Source of the DNA: an uncultured Acidimicrobiales bacterium | GTDB taxonomy: Bacteria > Actinomycetota > Acidimicrobiia > Acidimicrobiales > SHLQ01 | Reading direction: 5' to 3' | DNA: 64,000 nt | NCBI GenBank assembly: GCA_938038815.1 | Contig: CALHTF010000068.1 | Span: forward strand, 1-64,000 | Part shown: positions 17,012-29,100 of the stretch, one piece after another | Layout: each line of letters begins with the position of its first letter | Numbering within the stretch: the first letter of the stretch is position 1 | Made by a program: the position numbers and the translations under genes | Notes under the pieces: generated by a model | Databases searched by the model: none | The model's input: only the letters and a program-made list of their open reading frames with translations | Told to the model about the DNA's origin: nothing

Positions 17012-18673
17012 AACTGGCTCGGACCGGTCGAGCGACTGGCTTCCGTTCCACACTTCGTACCGGTCGCCGCCGGCCCGCTTTGCGAGGTACATGCACGTAT
17101 CGGCCCGGTCGACCAACACGTCTCGGGAAATACCGGGTTCGGCAACCGAGATTCCGACACTGGCCCGAATGTTGGCGATGCCGTTGTGCACCGCGATCGG
17201 TTCTTTGATGCGGTCGCAGATCGATTGACCCAGGTTGGTCGGTGCGCCGGCGCCTGGAGGACCTTCGACCAGCACAACAAACTCGTCACCACCCAGGCGG
17301 GCGACAATGCCGCTTCGAGGCGTGATCGACTTCATGCGTTGGGCCACCACCCGCAGCACCTCATCGCCCGCTTCGTGACCCAGGTTGTCGTTGGCGGCCT
17401 TAAAGCCGTCGAGGTCGAGGAACAACAAGGCAATGGTTTCGGTCAATGGGTCGAAGCGGTGGAGCCACGAATCAAGCTGATCGAGAACGTTGAGGCGGTT
17501 CGGCAGACCGGTGAGCACGTCGTGGTTCGCCTGGTACGCCAGCGCCTCTGAACGCTCGGTCACTTCCTGGAACACGCCAGCAGCAAGCAGCGAAACGCCC
17601 GCCTGGGCAGCCAAGGCCTCGAGCACGGCGACCTCTTCTTTACCGCGCAACAACGGAGCTTCGGACCACACCCGTAGCACCGACCCGGTTTGTTTACCAA
17701 GGGTGATTGCGGCGGCGGAGCCGTAGCCAAAGTCGTGCAGCGCTTGGCGAACAACCGGCGGATCCGCCTGGTCGAAGACGATCGTGTCGCCGGTTTCGAA
17801 GGCTTCAGGCGACATGTGTTGGGGTTGAGCCATCTGGTTCGTTCCCACCATCGCACTGACGGTTTCCCAACGGCCGGTTTGGTCGTTGAGGCGAACCACA
17901 TCGGCACCAGCGAATCCAACTCGCTGGGTGGCGCTGAACAAACTGACCAACACCGATGCTTCATCTTCACTACTCATCGATCGAGCAGCGACGGTAACCA
18001 TGTGCAGTTGCTCCGCCCGTTGCTCAGCGACCCGGTGAGCAGAAACCGCCGCTTCGATCTCGCTACGGAAGTGCGAACCGAGGTAGAGCGCTGGCACGGC
18101 GATCAACAACACCGCGAACAGCTGTTGGTAGGCGAGATACAAGGTGTTGGAGGTATCGGCGGCCGGAGCCACGCCGAACTTTAGACCAACGGCGACGTAG
18201 CAGATACTGGCGGCCAGCCACGCGGCGCCCGCACCTTTGGCCGAGAACCGGTTCCAGCCGGCCGATACGGGCAGCATCAATGCCACCCAGGCCAGCGGGG
18301 TTGTTTCGGCATCGAGGGAGAACATCACCATCAGCGCCAAAACCACGTCGGCCCCGATCTGCAAGATTCCCAGCAGGCCCCGCAGGTGGTCCATCTTGCC
18401 TCGCGACCACCAGTTTGCTAGGCCGACCGCAACAATAGAACCGAGCAGGATTCCGCCCAGCGCGACCGATGTGGAAGACGCTTCGGTGATGGTGCGCTGG
18501 CCCACGAAAAGCGAACCCACAAAGACCGCAAGCAGCAGCAGCCGTACCGCAGTGAGCGCCTGTTCGATGATGGTCTCGGAGGCCATACCCGTCCGGGCGC
18601 GTGTCACATCACCTTCGGCGCCATCGGCGGCGTCGCTGCGATTCGCGGCTGCAGAATGGATGGACTTCAACAT
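16994..18673 (-). CDS. Membrane diguanylate cyclase with GAF-like and GGDEF domains
   Basis: N-terminal TM helices; HDVLTGLPNRL, FLDLDGFKAANDNLGHEAGDEVL, RLGGDEFVVL. Overlaps the preceding gene tail-to-tail by 18 bp. Confidence 0.92.
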   Translation of the reverse strand: MLKSIHSAAANRSDAADGAEGDVTRARTGMASETIIEQALTAVRLLLLAVFVGSLFVGQRTITEASSTSVALGGILLGSIVAVGLANWWSRGKMDHLRGLLGILQIGADVVLALMVMFSLDAETTPLAWVALMLPVSAGWNRFSAKGAGAAWLAASICYVAVGLKFGVAPAADTSNTLYLAYQQLFAVLLIAVPALYLGSHFRSEIEAAVSAHRVAEQRAEQLHMVTVAARSMSSEDEASVLVSLFSATQRVGFAGADVVRLNDQTGRWETVSAMVGTNQMAQPQHMSPEAFETGDTIVFDQADPPVVRQALHDFGYGSAAAITLGKQTGSVLRVWSEAPLLRGKEEVAVLEALAAQAGVSLLAAGVFQEVTERSEALAYQANHDVLTGLPNRLNVLDQLDSWLHRFDPLTETIALLFLDLDGFKAANDNLGHEAGDEVLRVVAQRMKSITPRSGIVARLGGDEFVVLVEGPPGAGAPTNLGQSICDRIKEPIAVHNGIANIRASVGISVAEPGISRDVLVDRADTCMYLAKRAGGDRYEVWNGSQSLDRSEPVSAELR

Positions 18674-18875
18674 GTAGCTCCATCAACGGCAGTTCCGAGG
18701 CACGTGTTGAGCAATTTCGCGGCACAAACCGAAATTGGGGTATTCGACCAGGTTTCGAGACGACGTGGTCCGCGATCCTGTCGGTGCACCGCAGTCGCAA
18801 ACGCGGCCTCGATCAGACCCGCCGTTGTTCAAATTCGGGCTTAACCAGCGCAAAGAATCTGTCGTTACTTGATCT

Positions 18876-20168
18876 ATGCCCCGTAAGGTCCACACACCCG
18901 ACGCCCAAACCCGCGTCCAGAACATGCGTACCGCAGTGATCGTGACCCTAATCGCCGGCCTCACGCTTGTCCTTTTGTCCACGGCGGTTTTCTCGCTCGC
19001 TTCGACCACTCGAACGTTGAGCAATGACGCGGAGAAGCTCCACATCGCCGATGAATCCCTGCGCGCCGCGACGACCGCCCGGGCCCAGCTCGCGCTCGCG
19101 CTGCATGGGTCACGGGTCGACAGCAAACTGGGCAGCGACTCGTCGGCTGCGGTGTCGGCATCGGTCGGCGAAGCCCAACAGGCACTCGACAGCTTCAACA
19201 CTTCGGTAAATCTGCTGGATAACACCGACCTTCGCTCCGACGGTGACGCGTTCCTAACCTCGGCGAACGCCAGCGTTGCCTCGCTCGACGTCGCAACCGC
19301 CGAAGCCGAACGGGCAACCATCGACAGCGACCTCGACGACAGCTACCAGATGCTGATCAAAAGCATCACGGCCGAGCGTGAGTCTCTACTCGCCGACGTG
19401 GAGCGAGCCGACCGCCGCATGGGAACCCTCGGCAACCTCGCCAGCTTCGTGGTTGCCTTCTTGTTGCCGACCTCAGCCATTTTCATCTATCGCCAACTGG
19501 CCCGCCGGCCACGTCGCCAGGTCGAACTGGAGCACGAACTTGATCTCGAGCGTCGAATCGGACGCGACCGAGCCAGCGCTTTGAACCTTGGCCTTGCGGA
19601 ACTGAACGACCGTATCGAGACCGGAAACGCGTCCGGAATCGTCGCGGAGGCCGAGCGGTTCGCCGCCGCTACCGCCCTGGTGTACGGCCAGCACACCTAC
19701 GACGTCGCTCGAGTCGACCTGGCCACCGAACTCGAAGCTATCGCCGCCGCATCTCCAGAAACACAACCGTCGATCTCCTCAGAACATGTGCCGGTGCTGA
19801 TCGATGTCAAGGCACTCCACATCGCCATCCATGCGCTCATTGAAACCGCCACCGACCAGAACGCAAACCGCGTGCACCTCAACGGACGGAACGCTCCGGC
19901 CGCAGGCAAGATCGACGTCCTATCCGACGGTGAACCAATCCCAGCACTGACGATTCGCGACGCGTTGTTGGAGTCGAATGAACTCACGGCCGCTTCCTCG
20001 CCTCTTCAGCGTCAACTCGTCCTGGTCCGTACCTTGCTCGAGGGAATGGGGGCTCGCTTGAAGTACGAACCAGGTTCTGAACACCAAAAGTTTGAAATCA
20101 CCCTGCCCCGCGCGGCCCGCAAACAAAACGTTTCAACCGCCAACCCTTCCTTGGCCCCAACGCCATGA
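18876..20168 (+). CDS. Two-TM sensor-like membrane protein with degenerate histidine-kinase ATPase-like region
   Basis: TM1 AVIVTLIAGLTLVLLSTAVF, extracytoplasmic helical region, TM2 LASFVVAFLLPTSAIFIY. Cytoplasmic IHALIETATDQNANRVHL resembles a degraded N-box; no H-box or DxGxG. Confidence 0.55.
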   Translation: MPRKVHTPDAQTRVQNMRTAVIVTLIAGLTLVLLSTAVFSLASTTRTLSNDAEKLHIADESLRAATTARAQLALALHGSRVDSKLGSDSSAAVSASVGEAQQALDSFNTSVNLLDNTDLRSDGDAFLTSANASVASLDVATAEAERATIDSDLDDSYQMLIKSITAERESLLADVERADRRMGTLGNLASFVVAFLLPTSAIFIYRQLARRPRRQVELEHELDLERRIGRDRASALNLGLAELNDRIETGNASGIVAEAERFAAATALVYGQHTYDVARVDLATELEAIAAASPETQPSISSEHVPVLIDVKALHIAIHALIETATDQNANRVHLNGRNAPAAGKIDVLSDGEPIPALTIRDALLESNELTAASSPLQRQLVLVRTLLEGMGARLKYEPGSEHQKFEITLPRAARKQNVSTANPSLAPTP

Positions 20169-23100
20169 CCAGCACGCCGCGTAAGGCGCTCGTAGTCTTC
20201 GCAGCGGGAGCCCTAGTGTGCGCCGCACTCATAGTCTGGGCTGTTCGCGCCCAGGCGTCTGCGGTTATCGACCTAACCGGAACCAGCAGCCATCTTTCCT
20301 CGGCATCGGTCGACCCCGTTCCAGCGGGCGCTCAACCTGGCGACTTCGTGATCGTCGCCACGGCACCTGCGAACAACCAGTTGCCCAGTGCTCCTGCAGG
20401 CTGGACAAACTACCGCCAGGGAGGTTCAACGGCGGGCCAGAAAGTCTGGATGTTCTACTCGTTCGTTCCAGCAGGCGGATTTCCAACTCCGCAACAATTC
20501 GCTCCGTCCGGTGGCGGTTCGGCCATGGTCACGGTTGCAACGTCGTACTCCGGGGTCGATACGTCGGCGCCGCTGCTCGGCAGCACGGCTGGCTCGGGAT
20601 CTGGAGCGTCAATTTCAATCACGCCACCCGCGTCCAGTTCGCCGAGCGGCGAACACTCGATGGTGGTGCTGGTCACCAACGGTGGCGGCGCAAACTTCAC
20701 GATTGCCTCGCCTTCTCAGCTGCGTAAAGAGGCCATCGAAACCTCGACGATCGGCACCATGATCGCATCGACCGAAGCAACATCGCCTCATCCAGGGCCG
20801 TACTCAATAATCGGCGGTGGCGATGCTTTCGGGTGGATCGCTGCAGCGTTGAACCCCGAGTCCTCCGCTGATGGAACAGTTGAGGTTGCCGCGTTTCAAA
20901 ACGACGCCAGCGACGCCCTGGTCAGCGGCGGTACACCTGGTCTCGCTGGCAATACGTATTTGCCATTCGAGACCGTGGTCTATCTCGATGATGGTGACAA
21001 CGTGCCAAACGGGGGCGACACGATTGTTACCGCCACCACCCAACCGGTCGCCGCACCCTTGTCGCTGGACTTGCCGACGGGTCAGACCTATTGGGTGACG
21101 GTTAGCCCCACCACTCCTGGTCAATTGAGCGAACAGACCTATGGTCCGCCGGGAGCAAGGTGTACCGACCCGGCGGGCGAATTCGAACGCACTATCGCCG
21201 GCGCATGCTTCGGCGGGCGGCGTGCTGAAGTTTCCGACAATGCCGGCGGCATTATCTCGGCCGGTTCGAGCGAACATGTCGCCCGACTCGTCAACACCTC
21301 GGCGGGCGCAACCCTAAACTTTGGCTTTAGCCCCAACGTCGTTACCAACACCCTCGACCAAGACCATTTCCCGAGCGATCCGGATCGCTCGGCGCAAGGT
21401 TCGTTGCGCCAGTACATCACCAACGCGAACGCCCTCGGCGTTCCATCCACGATGCGATTCGTGCCGATGGTCCCCCAAAACGATGTCAGCTGGTGGGAGA
21501 TCGCCACTACCAGCAGCCTCCCAGCGATCACCGCACCGGGCACCTTTGTAGATGGACGGGTGTTCGATACGGCGGGCACGGTGCTGTCCAACCCGGCCAG
21601 TCCTCTGCAGGTCGAGGGGTTGTCGACCGCGTCGATACCGAGCCCGCTGTTGGAGATACATGGTGGCCTCCGATTCGAGTCTGCCCCCCAGGCTCGAGTC
21701 GAGAACCTAGCGATACACAGCGACACGGTCTCGATCGTGTTCGTCGACTCAGTCGACTACCGGGTCCAAGACTCGATGCTCGGGAGCAACCCGACCGGTC
21801 TCGGATCGCCGACTCCTGGCGACTTCGGCCTGCAATCGGTCGGCAGCAGTGGTTCGATCACCCGGTCCGACATCTCCTCGAACCAAACGGCGGGCATCGC
21901 TATCGACTCGGCGAGCGGCACCACGATGATCACCGACGTATCACTGGCCGACAATGGACAGACGGGCGGCGGCGGGACCGGCCTTCAGTCCGACGCTCCG
22001 GTACAACTTGACTACGTCCACATCAGTCGGAGCTTCGGCGATGGTTTGGTGCTCGGCCCCAATACCACCGGATCGACAATTCACCGGACGTCGCTGACCA
22101 ACAATGGCCAGGACCTGGGGTCAGGTGCCACGGTTCAGGCCAGCGACGTGTCGTTCACCGATTCGACACTGACACGAAACAGCGACGTCGGTCTTCGGGT
22201 TGGTTCGAACGCCACCAACGTAACCGTGAGCAACACGACCTTTGGCAACAACGGAAACATCGGTATCGACCTGCTTGAAGTGGTTGCAACCGGGGCGAAT
22301 CTGACCCCCAACGACGACGCCGACGCGGATACCGGCGCCAACGACCTGTTGAACACACCGGTGATTACAAGCGCCCAACTCGCCGGATCAACACTGATCG
22401 TCGAGGGGTACACGGGGGCAAACACCGACGTCACGTTCTTTGAAGCCGACGACGATCCGACCGGTTTTGGCGAAGGAACACGCGCCCTCGGGACCTTTAC
22501 CGAAGGCAGCGTTGACGACGGCTTCGCTGGAGCCGGTGGCTACACCAACGCTTCAGGTGCCGATGGTTCGGCTCAAGGGTTCCGGTTCGAGTTTCCGGTT
22601 ACAACGCCTCCCACGTCGATAACCGCCCTGACAGACGCTTCACTTTCGGGAACCAGCGAGTTTGGCAACACCGTGGCGGTCATCACCGCAGTCGGAACCA
22701 TCAGCGGCCAAGTCTTTGACGACATCGTCGGCGACGGACTCGATGACGGCGTAGTGGGCGACACCCAGAACCCGCTTGTCGAGTCGACCGTGAGTATCTA
22801 TACCGACGACGGCGATGGCGTCCCTGGCACCCCGGGTGACCTCTACGTAGGCGACGTGGCCTCCACCACCACCGGTGGATTCGCCGCCCCAAATTTCACG
22901 TACGGCAACTACTGGGTCGTCGTACGTTCTGATCTAACGGGTTCGGGCGCCAACAGTGAGTGGTACGAACAGACCTATGGCCCCGCCGGCTCACACTGCG
23001 CATCGCCAGCGGGAACAACGACCCGCTCTGTCGCAGGATTTTGCTACGGCGGAAAGTCCAGCAGTGTAAGTGACCGTGCATCTGATGGACTCTCGACCGC

Positions 23101-26100
23101 GGAACACGTTGCGCTAGTCACGGTGGCGTCGCCGACCACCGATCTCGATTTTGGCTTTAGCCGCAATGTCGTAACCCACACCGACGACATCGATGAAGAT
23201 GGGTCAACGGCGGCGTTTTCTCAGGGCTCGCTTCGTCAGTTCTTCCTTCACGCAAACGAGTTGCCCGACACCTCAACCTTGCGTTTCGTGCCTGTCGTTG
23301 GCGAATCCAGCACGGACCAATGGGAGATTGCTCCCACCGGTCCGCTGCCTTCGATTACCGAGCAGATGCACCTCGACGGCCAACGTTTCAGCTACCTGAC
23401 CGGTCTTGCGGAGACCCAGACGACCACCGAACTCATCATCCCCGATGTTGGAACGAACAACACTGCGGTCTCTGCGATGGAGAAACCGCCGCTACTAATC
23501 ACGAACGGATTGCTCCGCATCTTTGGCACGGTCAACAGCCGTGTAGAACGGGTCGAAGTCCACCAAGAGTCGGGCACGGCGTTGTCGGTGAACAACGCCA
23601 GTTCTCTCACGATCTCCGAGTCGGTGTTCGGCGACAACAGCGGGCTCGGCGCACCTGGCACCGGGGGCATTGCCATCGCCACTAGTCCCGACGTGGTTAT
23701 CAGCAACTCGTTGATTCGAGAGTTTACTGCGCGAGGGCTAGTCGTCGATCAAAGCTCGCCGGGACTCCTCCTTGAAGATTCTGTCCTGCTGATGAACGAG
23801 CTAGGAGCACTGATCGACTCCCCGTTTGTGATGAACCGGACTCGAGTCTCGTCGAGCCGCGATGGCGGAGTTATTGCATCGGCCAACGACTTCTTGATCA
23901 GCGAGAGCACCTTCTACTTCAATGGCGATTCAGCATCGGCCACCGACGCCGGATTACTGGTTACCGGCACCGACGGTCGGGTCGAGCAGACGGTCTTCCT
24001 CGACAATTCCGGACCCGGTATCCGGGTCGCCGAGTCGGCGCTCCGCAACACCTTCTCGGTCAACTCGTTCGCTGGCAATGGAGCGAACGGTATCGACCTG
24101 TTGAGTTCGAGCGATGCCGCCAACTTTGGAACGAGCCCCTATGTAACCGCAAACGACGATGGCGACGCCGATACTGGAGGCAACGGCCTTTTGAACAAAC
24201 CCGTCTTTGACGGAGCAAGCTACGACGGAGCGAACCTCACCATCACCGGCTGGGCCCCGGCAGGTTCGGAGATCGAACTCTTCCTCGCTGATTCGGTTGG
24301 AACGACATTCGGGCAGGGCGAGACCTACCTCGGCACCGTTATCGAGGGCTCGGTGAACGATGGCGACGCCACCAGCAGCGGCTACAACAACTCGTCGGGA
24401 ACAGTCTCGGCCGAGAATCGGTTCTCATTTACGCTGCCGGTTTCTTCTTCTCAGTCCGCAACCTTGTTGACGGCAACCGCTACCACCGCTGAAGGCACGA
24501 GCGAGTTTTCCTACGTCGGCGTTGAGACACCCGCTCCTGTGCCGTCGCTTTCGCTGGCTCCGACCTTGTTCGTCGACGAAGAGCAAAGCTCCGCCATCAG
24601 CGGCATCATCGTGGACCCGGCGCCCGGAGTGACCTACAACTGGTCTCTCGAACCCGTCCCATTCGATACAGTGCCCGCGTGGTTGACCATCGACAGCGCT
24701 GGGGGCATCACCGCCAACCCGCCGGAGACCGCCGGTGGCGAGTCGTACCAGGTAATTGTGTCGGTCACCGATCCAACCTCAAGCCTGGTGTTTGACGCCC
24801 CCCTCAACGTGCAAGTCGCCGAGGTGAACACCGCGCCGACCTTTACGCTTCCCTCGACCAGTGTGAACGCCCAGGTCGGACTCCCGGTCGGGATCGCGAA
24901 CCCCGTCATCGATACCGACCTCGGCCCAGACCCGGCGACCAACCAGCCCGACACACTCACCTATACCGCGTCGTTCTTGCCGCTCGGCGTCACGATCGAT
25001 CCCACGACCGGTGATATTTCGGGCACCCCCACCGAACCTGTTGCCGCGGCTTCGTTGATCACCGTCACCGACGACGGTCTCCCGCTGCTAAGCGACTCGT
25101 ACACCATCGACTGGAACATCACACCGGTTCCGAACTCCGCTCCCACCATTTCGACCATCGCAACGACCCTGGTCGGGTTTGAAGACACGAACTTCTCGAT
25201 CGACGTCACCGCCGGTGACCCCGACGGGGATCCGGTAACCGTCACCGTCACGCTTGACTCTGGAGCCCCAGCTCCGGCCTGGGTGACGTTCGACCCGGAC
25301 GCTGGGCAGCTCATTGCCTCGCCCACCGAAGCCGACGGCCCGAGTATCACCGACGTAGTGATCGTGGTCGACGACGGCCAGGCGCAGGCCTCGGTGCCAT
25401 TGTCGATCGAAGTACTCGAAGAAAATGCCGCCCCGACTATCGCTCCGATTCCTCCACAGGTGGTCACGGTGGGCGACACCGTTTCCTTCGCGATACCCGG
25501 TAACGATACCGACCTCCCGGCGAACACTTTGAACTACAGCGTCAGTGCATTGCCGGTCGGCTTGGCGCTCGACACCTCCACCGGCATCATCAGCGGTGTT
25601 GTGTCGCCCGCTGCGGTGGGCTCTACCACTACCAACATTCAACTCGTTGACGACGGCAGCCCGAACCGGTCGGCCACCGGCACCATTGAATGGACCGTCA
25701 ATGAGTTCACCCCGCCCGACAGCGGACGTATCAGCGGTCGAATCTTCATCGACAACGACACCGACGCACTCGCTACCGGGACTGCTGGCGACACCGACAA
25801 TCCAGGCGCTCCGGCGACCGTGCATCTCTACCTCGATGACGGCGACGGGGTTCCTGAAAGCCCGACCATCGACACCCCGGCAGGTTCGGTGACCGCCAAC
25901 GCGGCAGGCTTCGCCTTCGCAGCGCTCGCCCCTGGCGACTACTGGGTCGTGGTCGATTCGACGACGATCTCGGCCGTGGCATGGCCCGAACAGACCTACG
26001 GCCCAGCCGGCAGTCTCTGCGCCTTTGAGTCCGGCGGCCCACTCGTAGCCGCTGGCCCATGTGTCGGCGGCGCTCGCGAGGGCATAAGCGACCAAGAAGC

Positions 26101-29100
26101 AGCGCTTGGCGCCGCCAACGCGGAGCATCTTGCGTTGGTTACCTCCGGCAACAACACGGTTGCCGACGTCAACTTCGGGTTTAGTTACAACGCAATCACC
26201 GCGTACACCGACGCTGGTGGTCCGTTCCTCGCCATCGGTGGAGTCGAGCCGGTCCGTACCCAACAGGGAAGCCTGCGCCAGTTCATTATCAACGCCAACG
26301 CGGGGCTCGCCAACGAAACCGTGTTCTTCCTGCCGACCACGCTGGCTGGCTCGGACGGTGCCAACTCCTGGGTGGTCAGCGAAACAAACAGCGCCTTGCC
26401 TGTTCTTACTGCACCCGGGGTAATCATCGATGGCCAACTGCACACACCAACCGGTGTCCTTGGCGATGCGGCCGACCCGAACCTCGGTATCATCCCCCTC
26501 GGCCCAATCGGCACGGCCAACATCACCGACACCATCCGGGGCCGCGATGTGATGGTTGCCGGCAAACTCGAACTCGACGGCGCAAACGGCGCTGCGCTCC
26601 TCGACATTGGTTTCGATCCTTCGTCGGGTACCGCGCTGATCATTCGTAACAGCGACAACGTGTACGCCATGGGCCTCCACATCGCTTCTCAACCATCCGA
26701 CGGCGATTCGAGTACCACAGCCGACTCCGGTCTTCGCATCGTCACCAGCACGGGCGGACAACTCAACTGGGCCACGTTCGGCGACACCGGAGGACCGGGC
26801 CTCAGCATCGACCAGGGTTCCGGCGGTTGGGTCATCCGCAACTCTCGCTTCGACGGTGCCGTAACCGCAGTCGATTCCAACGCTCCGGTAACCCTTTCGC
26901 GGCTCGATATTCGTGACGCTACCGCTACGGGAATCAGGTTGAACTCGGGAGCAACCGGTTCGTCGATCAGCCAAACGACCGTCGCCGGCACAACCGGACC
27001 CGGCCTCGACACATCGGCCAGCGGCGTGCTGATCGGCGAATCGTTGTTCTCCAACAACGACATCGGCGTTCGAGTCCTCGAGTTCGCAACCGACGTTCGG
27101 GTACATCGTTCGCACTTTGTTGGAAACCAGACGGTCGGCATCGACCTCACTGGTGCTGCCGGCAGCCACGCCGGACCAACGCCAAACGATACCGGTGACG
27201 CCGACCAGGGCGGTAATGACCTGCTGAACAAACCCGTCATCGAAGCCGCTGTCATTTCCGGCGGCGACCTGGTCATCGTCGGAACAAGCCCGGCCGGCGC
27301 GGAACTGAATTTCTTCTCCGCCGACGAAACCACACTCAGCGTTCCCCAGGGAGCCGCGTGGTTCGCCGTAGAGACCGAAGGAGCAGCGGGCGATCTTGAT
27401 GCCAGCACCGAGTCGGGCGCCGCGCGATTCGAGTACCGCTGGCCGGTGAGCCAACTGGCGAGCATGCCGGTCAACAATTTGGCGACCGCAACCGATGCAA
27501 CCAGTGGCACCTCCGAGTTCAGTGCCCTTGCCGCTGTCGGGGCGAACGAACCGCCGATCGTGGCCGAGCAGGCCGTTTCGGTCGATGAAGGCGCCACGTT
27601 GACCGACGTGGTGATCGCCAACGACACGACGACGCTGAGCCCAGTATCCATGGTGCTGGCCGGAGGCACATCGCCCGTGCCCGCCGGGCTCACCCTCTCC
27701 CCCGATGGCCAGTTGTCGTGGGCCACGAACGAAACCGACGGTGGACAAAACCTTGACCTACGGGTCGTTGCTACCGACTCCTTTGGGCTCTCCACCACCG
27801 CCCGACTCACCGTTGCGGTAAACGAGGTCAACACGGCGCCATCGATTACGGGTCCGACCACCTTCACACTGACCGACGGTGAAACCGGATCTTTCCAGTT
27901 CATAAGTTCCGACACCGATCTACCAGCGAACACGCTCAGCTTTAGCGCCGTTGGGTTGCCCGCTGGCGCCACGATCAACCCGGCGACCGGCCAGATCACC
28001 TACGCCCTCACCAGCGCTTCGGTTGGCCAGCATCAGTCTGTCGTGCAAGTAACCGACGACGGCGCTCCCTCGCTGTCGGACTCCCTCCAGCTGAACTGGG
28101 ACATCCGCCCGAACGGGCCGAACACGACCACAACCACCACCACGGTCCCGCCCACCACGGCCCGGCCCACCACCACCACAACCACAACCACAACCCGCCC
28201 GCCGCGCACGACCACCACAACCACAACCACAACCACCACCCGCCCGCCGCGCACGACCACCACCACCACGACTCGGGCGCCGATCGTTATCCCGCCGGCC
28301 ACGACCACCACCCGTCCGCCCCGCCCGACTACGACCACCACCACGGTTCCCCCGACCACGACGACGTCCACGACGACGACGCTGCCGATCAACACCGCAC
28401 CTACCGCCGGCGATGATTCCTACGAAATCACCCTCGGCGAGACCTTGACCTTGTCGAAGCCGGGTGTGTTGGTGAACGACACCGACGGCGACGACGACCC
28501 GCTCACCGCCAAGCTGATCACCGAACCGGCCGAGGGCAAGCTTGAGCTCAAGGCCAACGGTGCCTTCTCCTACGACTCCGGTGAAGCCACGCCCGGCACG
28601 TACCAGTTCACCTATGAGGTAAGCGACGGCGAAGCGACCACCAAAGCCACCGGCACCATCGTCGTTACGGCTCCGCCACTCGCCTTCGGATCCACCGTGA
28701 CCGCCGTCGACGATGTCATCACCTCGTTCACCGGCGAGCCCATCCGCTACAACGTGCTCGAGAACGACATCGCCGAGCAATACGACGTCCTCACCCTCAA
28801 GCAGGCCACTCCCCCAGCCATCGGAACACTCGATGTCGCTGCCGATGGGCGCATCATCTTTACGCCGCCGGCGGGTTGGAACGGCGAAACCAGCTTCACA
28901 TACATCGTCGAGTCTTCGGGCGGCGCAACCGACACCGCCACGGTGAAGATCGTGCTCGGCTCACCAATCGTCACCTCCGACGCCATCGCCACCAACACCT
29001 ACACCCCGATCGGCATCCCCGTTCTGGCCAACGACATCGCCGAAGAAGGCGCGTCGCTTCGAATCGTCGACTTCGACCAGCCCGAAAACGGACTCGTCGA

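Noticed and set aside
25088-27748. 886-aa minus-strand ORF
   Set aside because: Shadow of the giant surface-protein gene, whose plus-strand reading shows coherent repeated domains.
28112-28395. CRISPR-like or satellite array
   Set aside because: It is an in-frame Thr/Pro codon repeat inside a single ORF, with no spacer structure.
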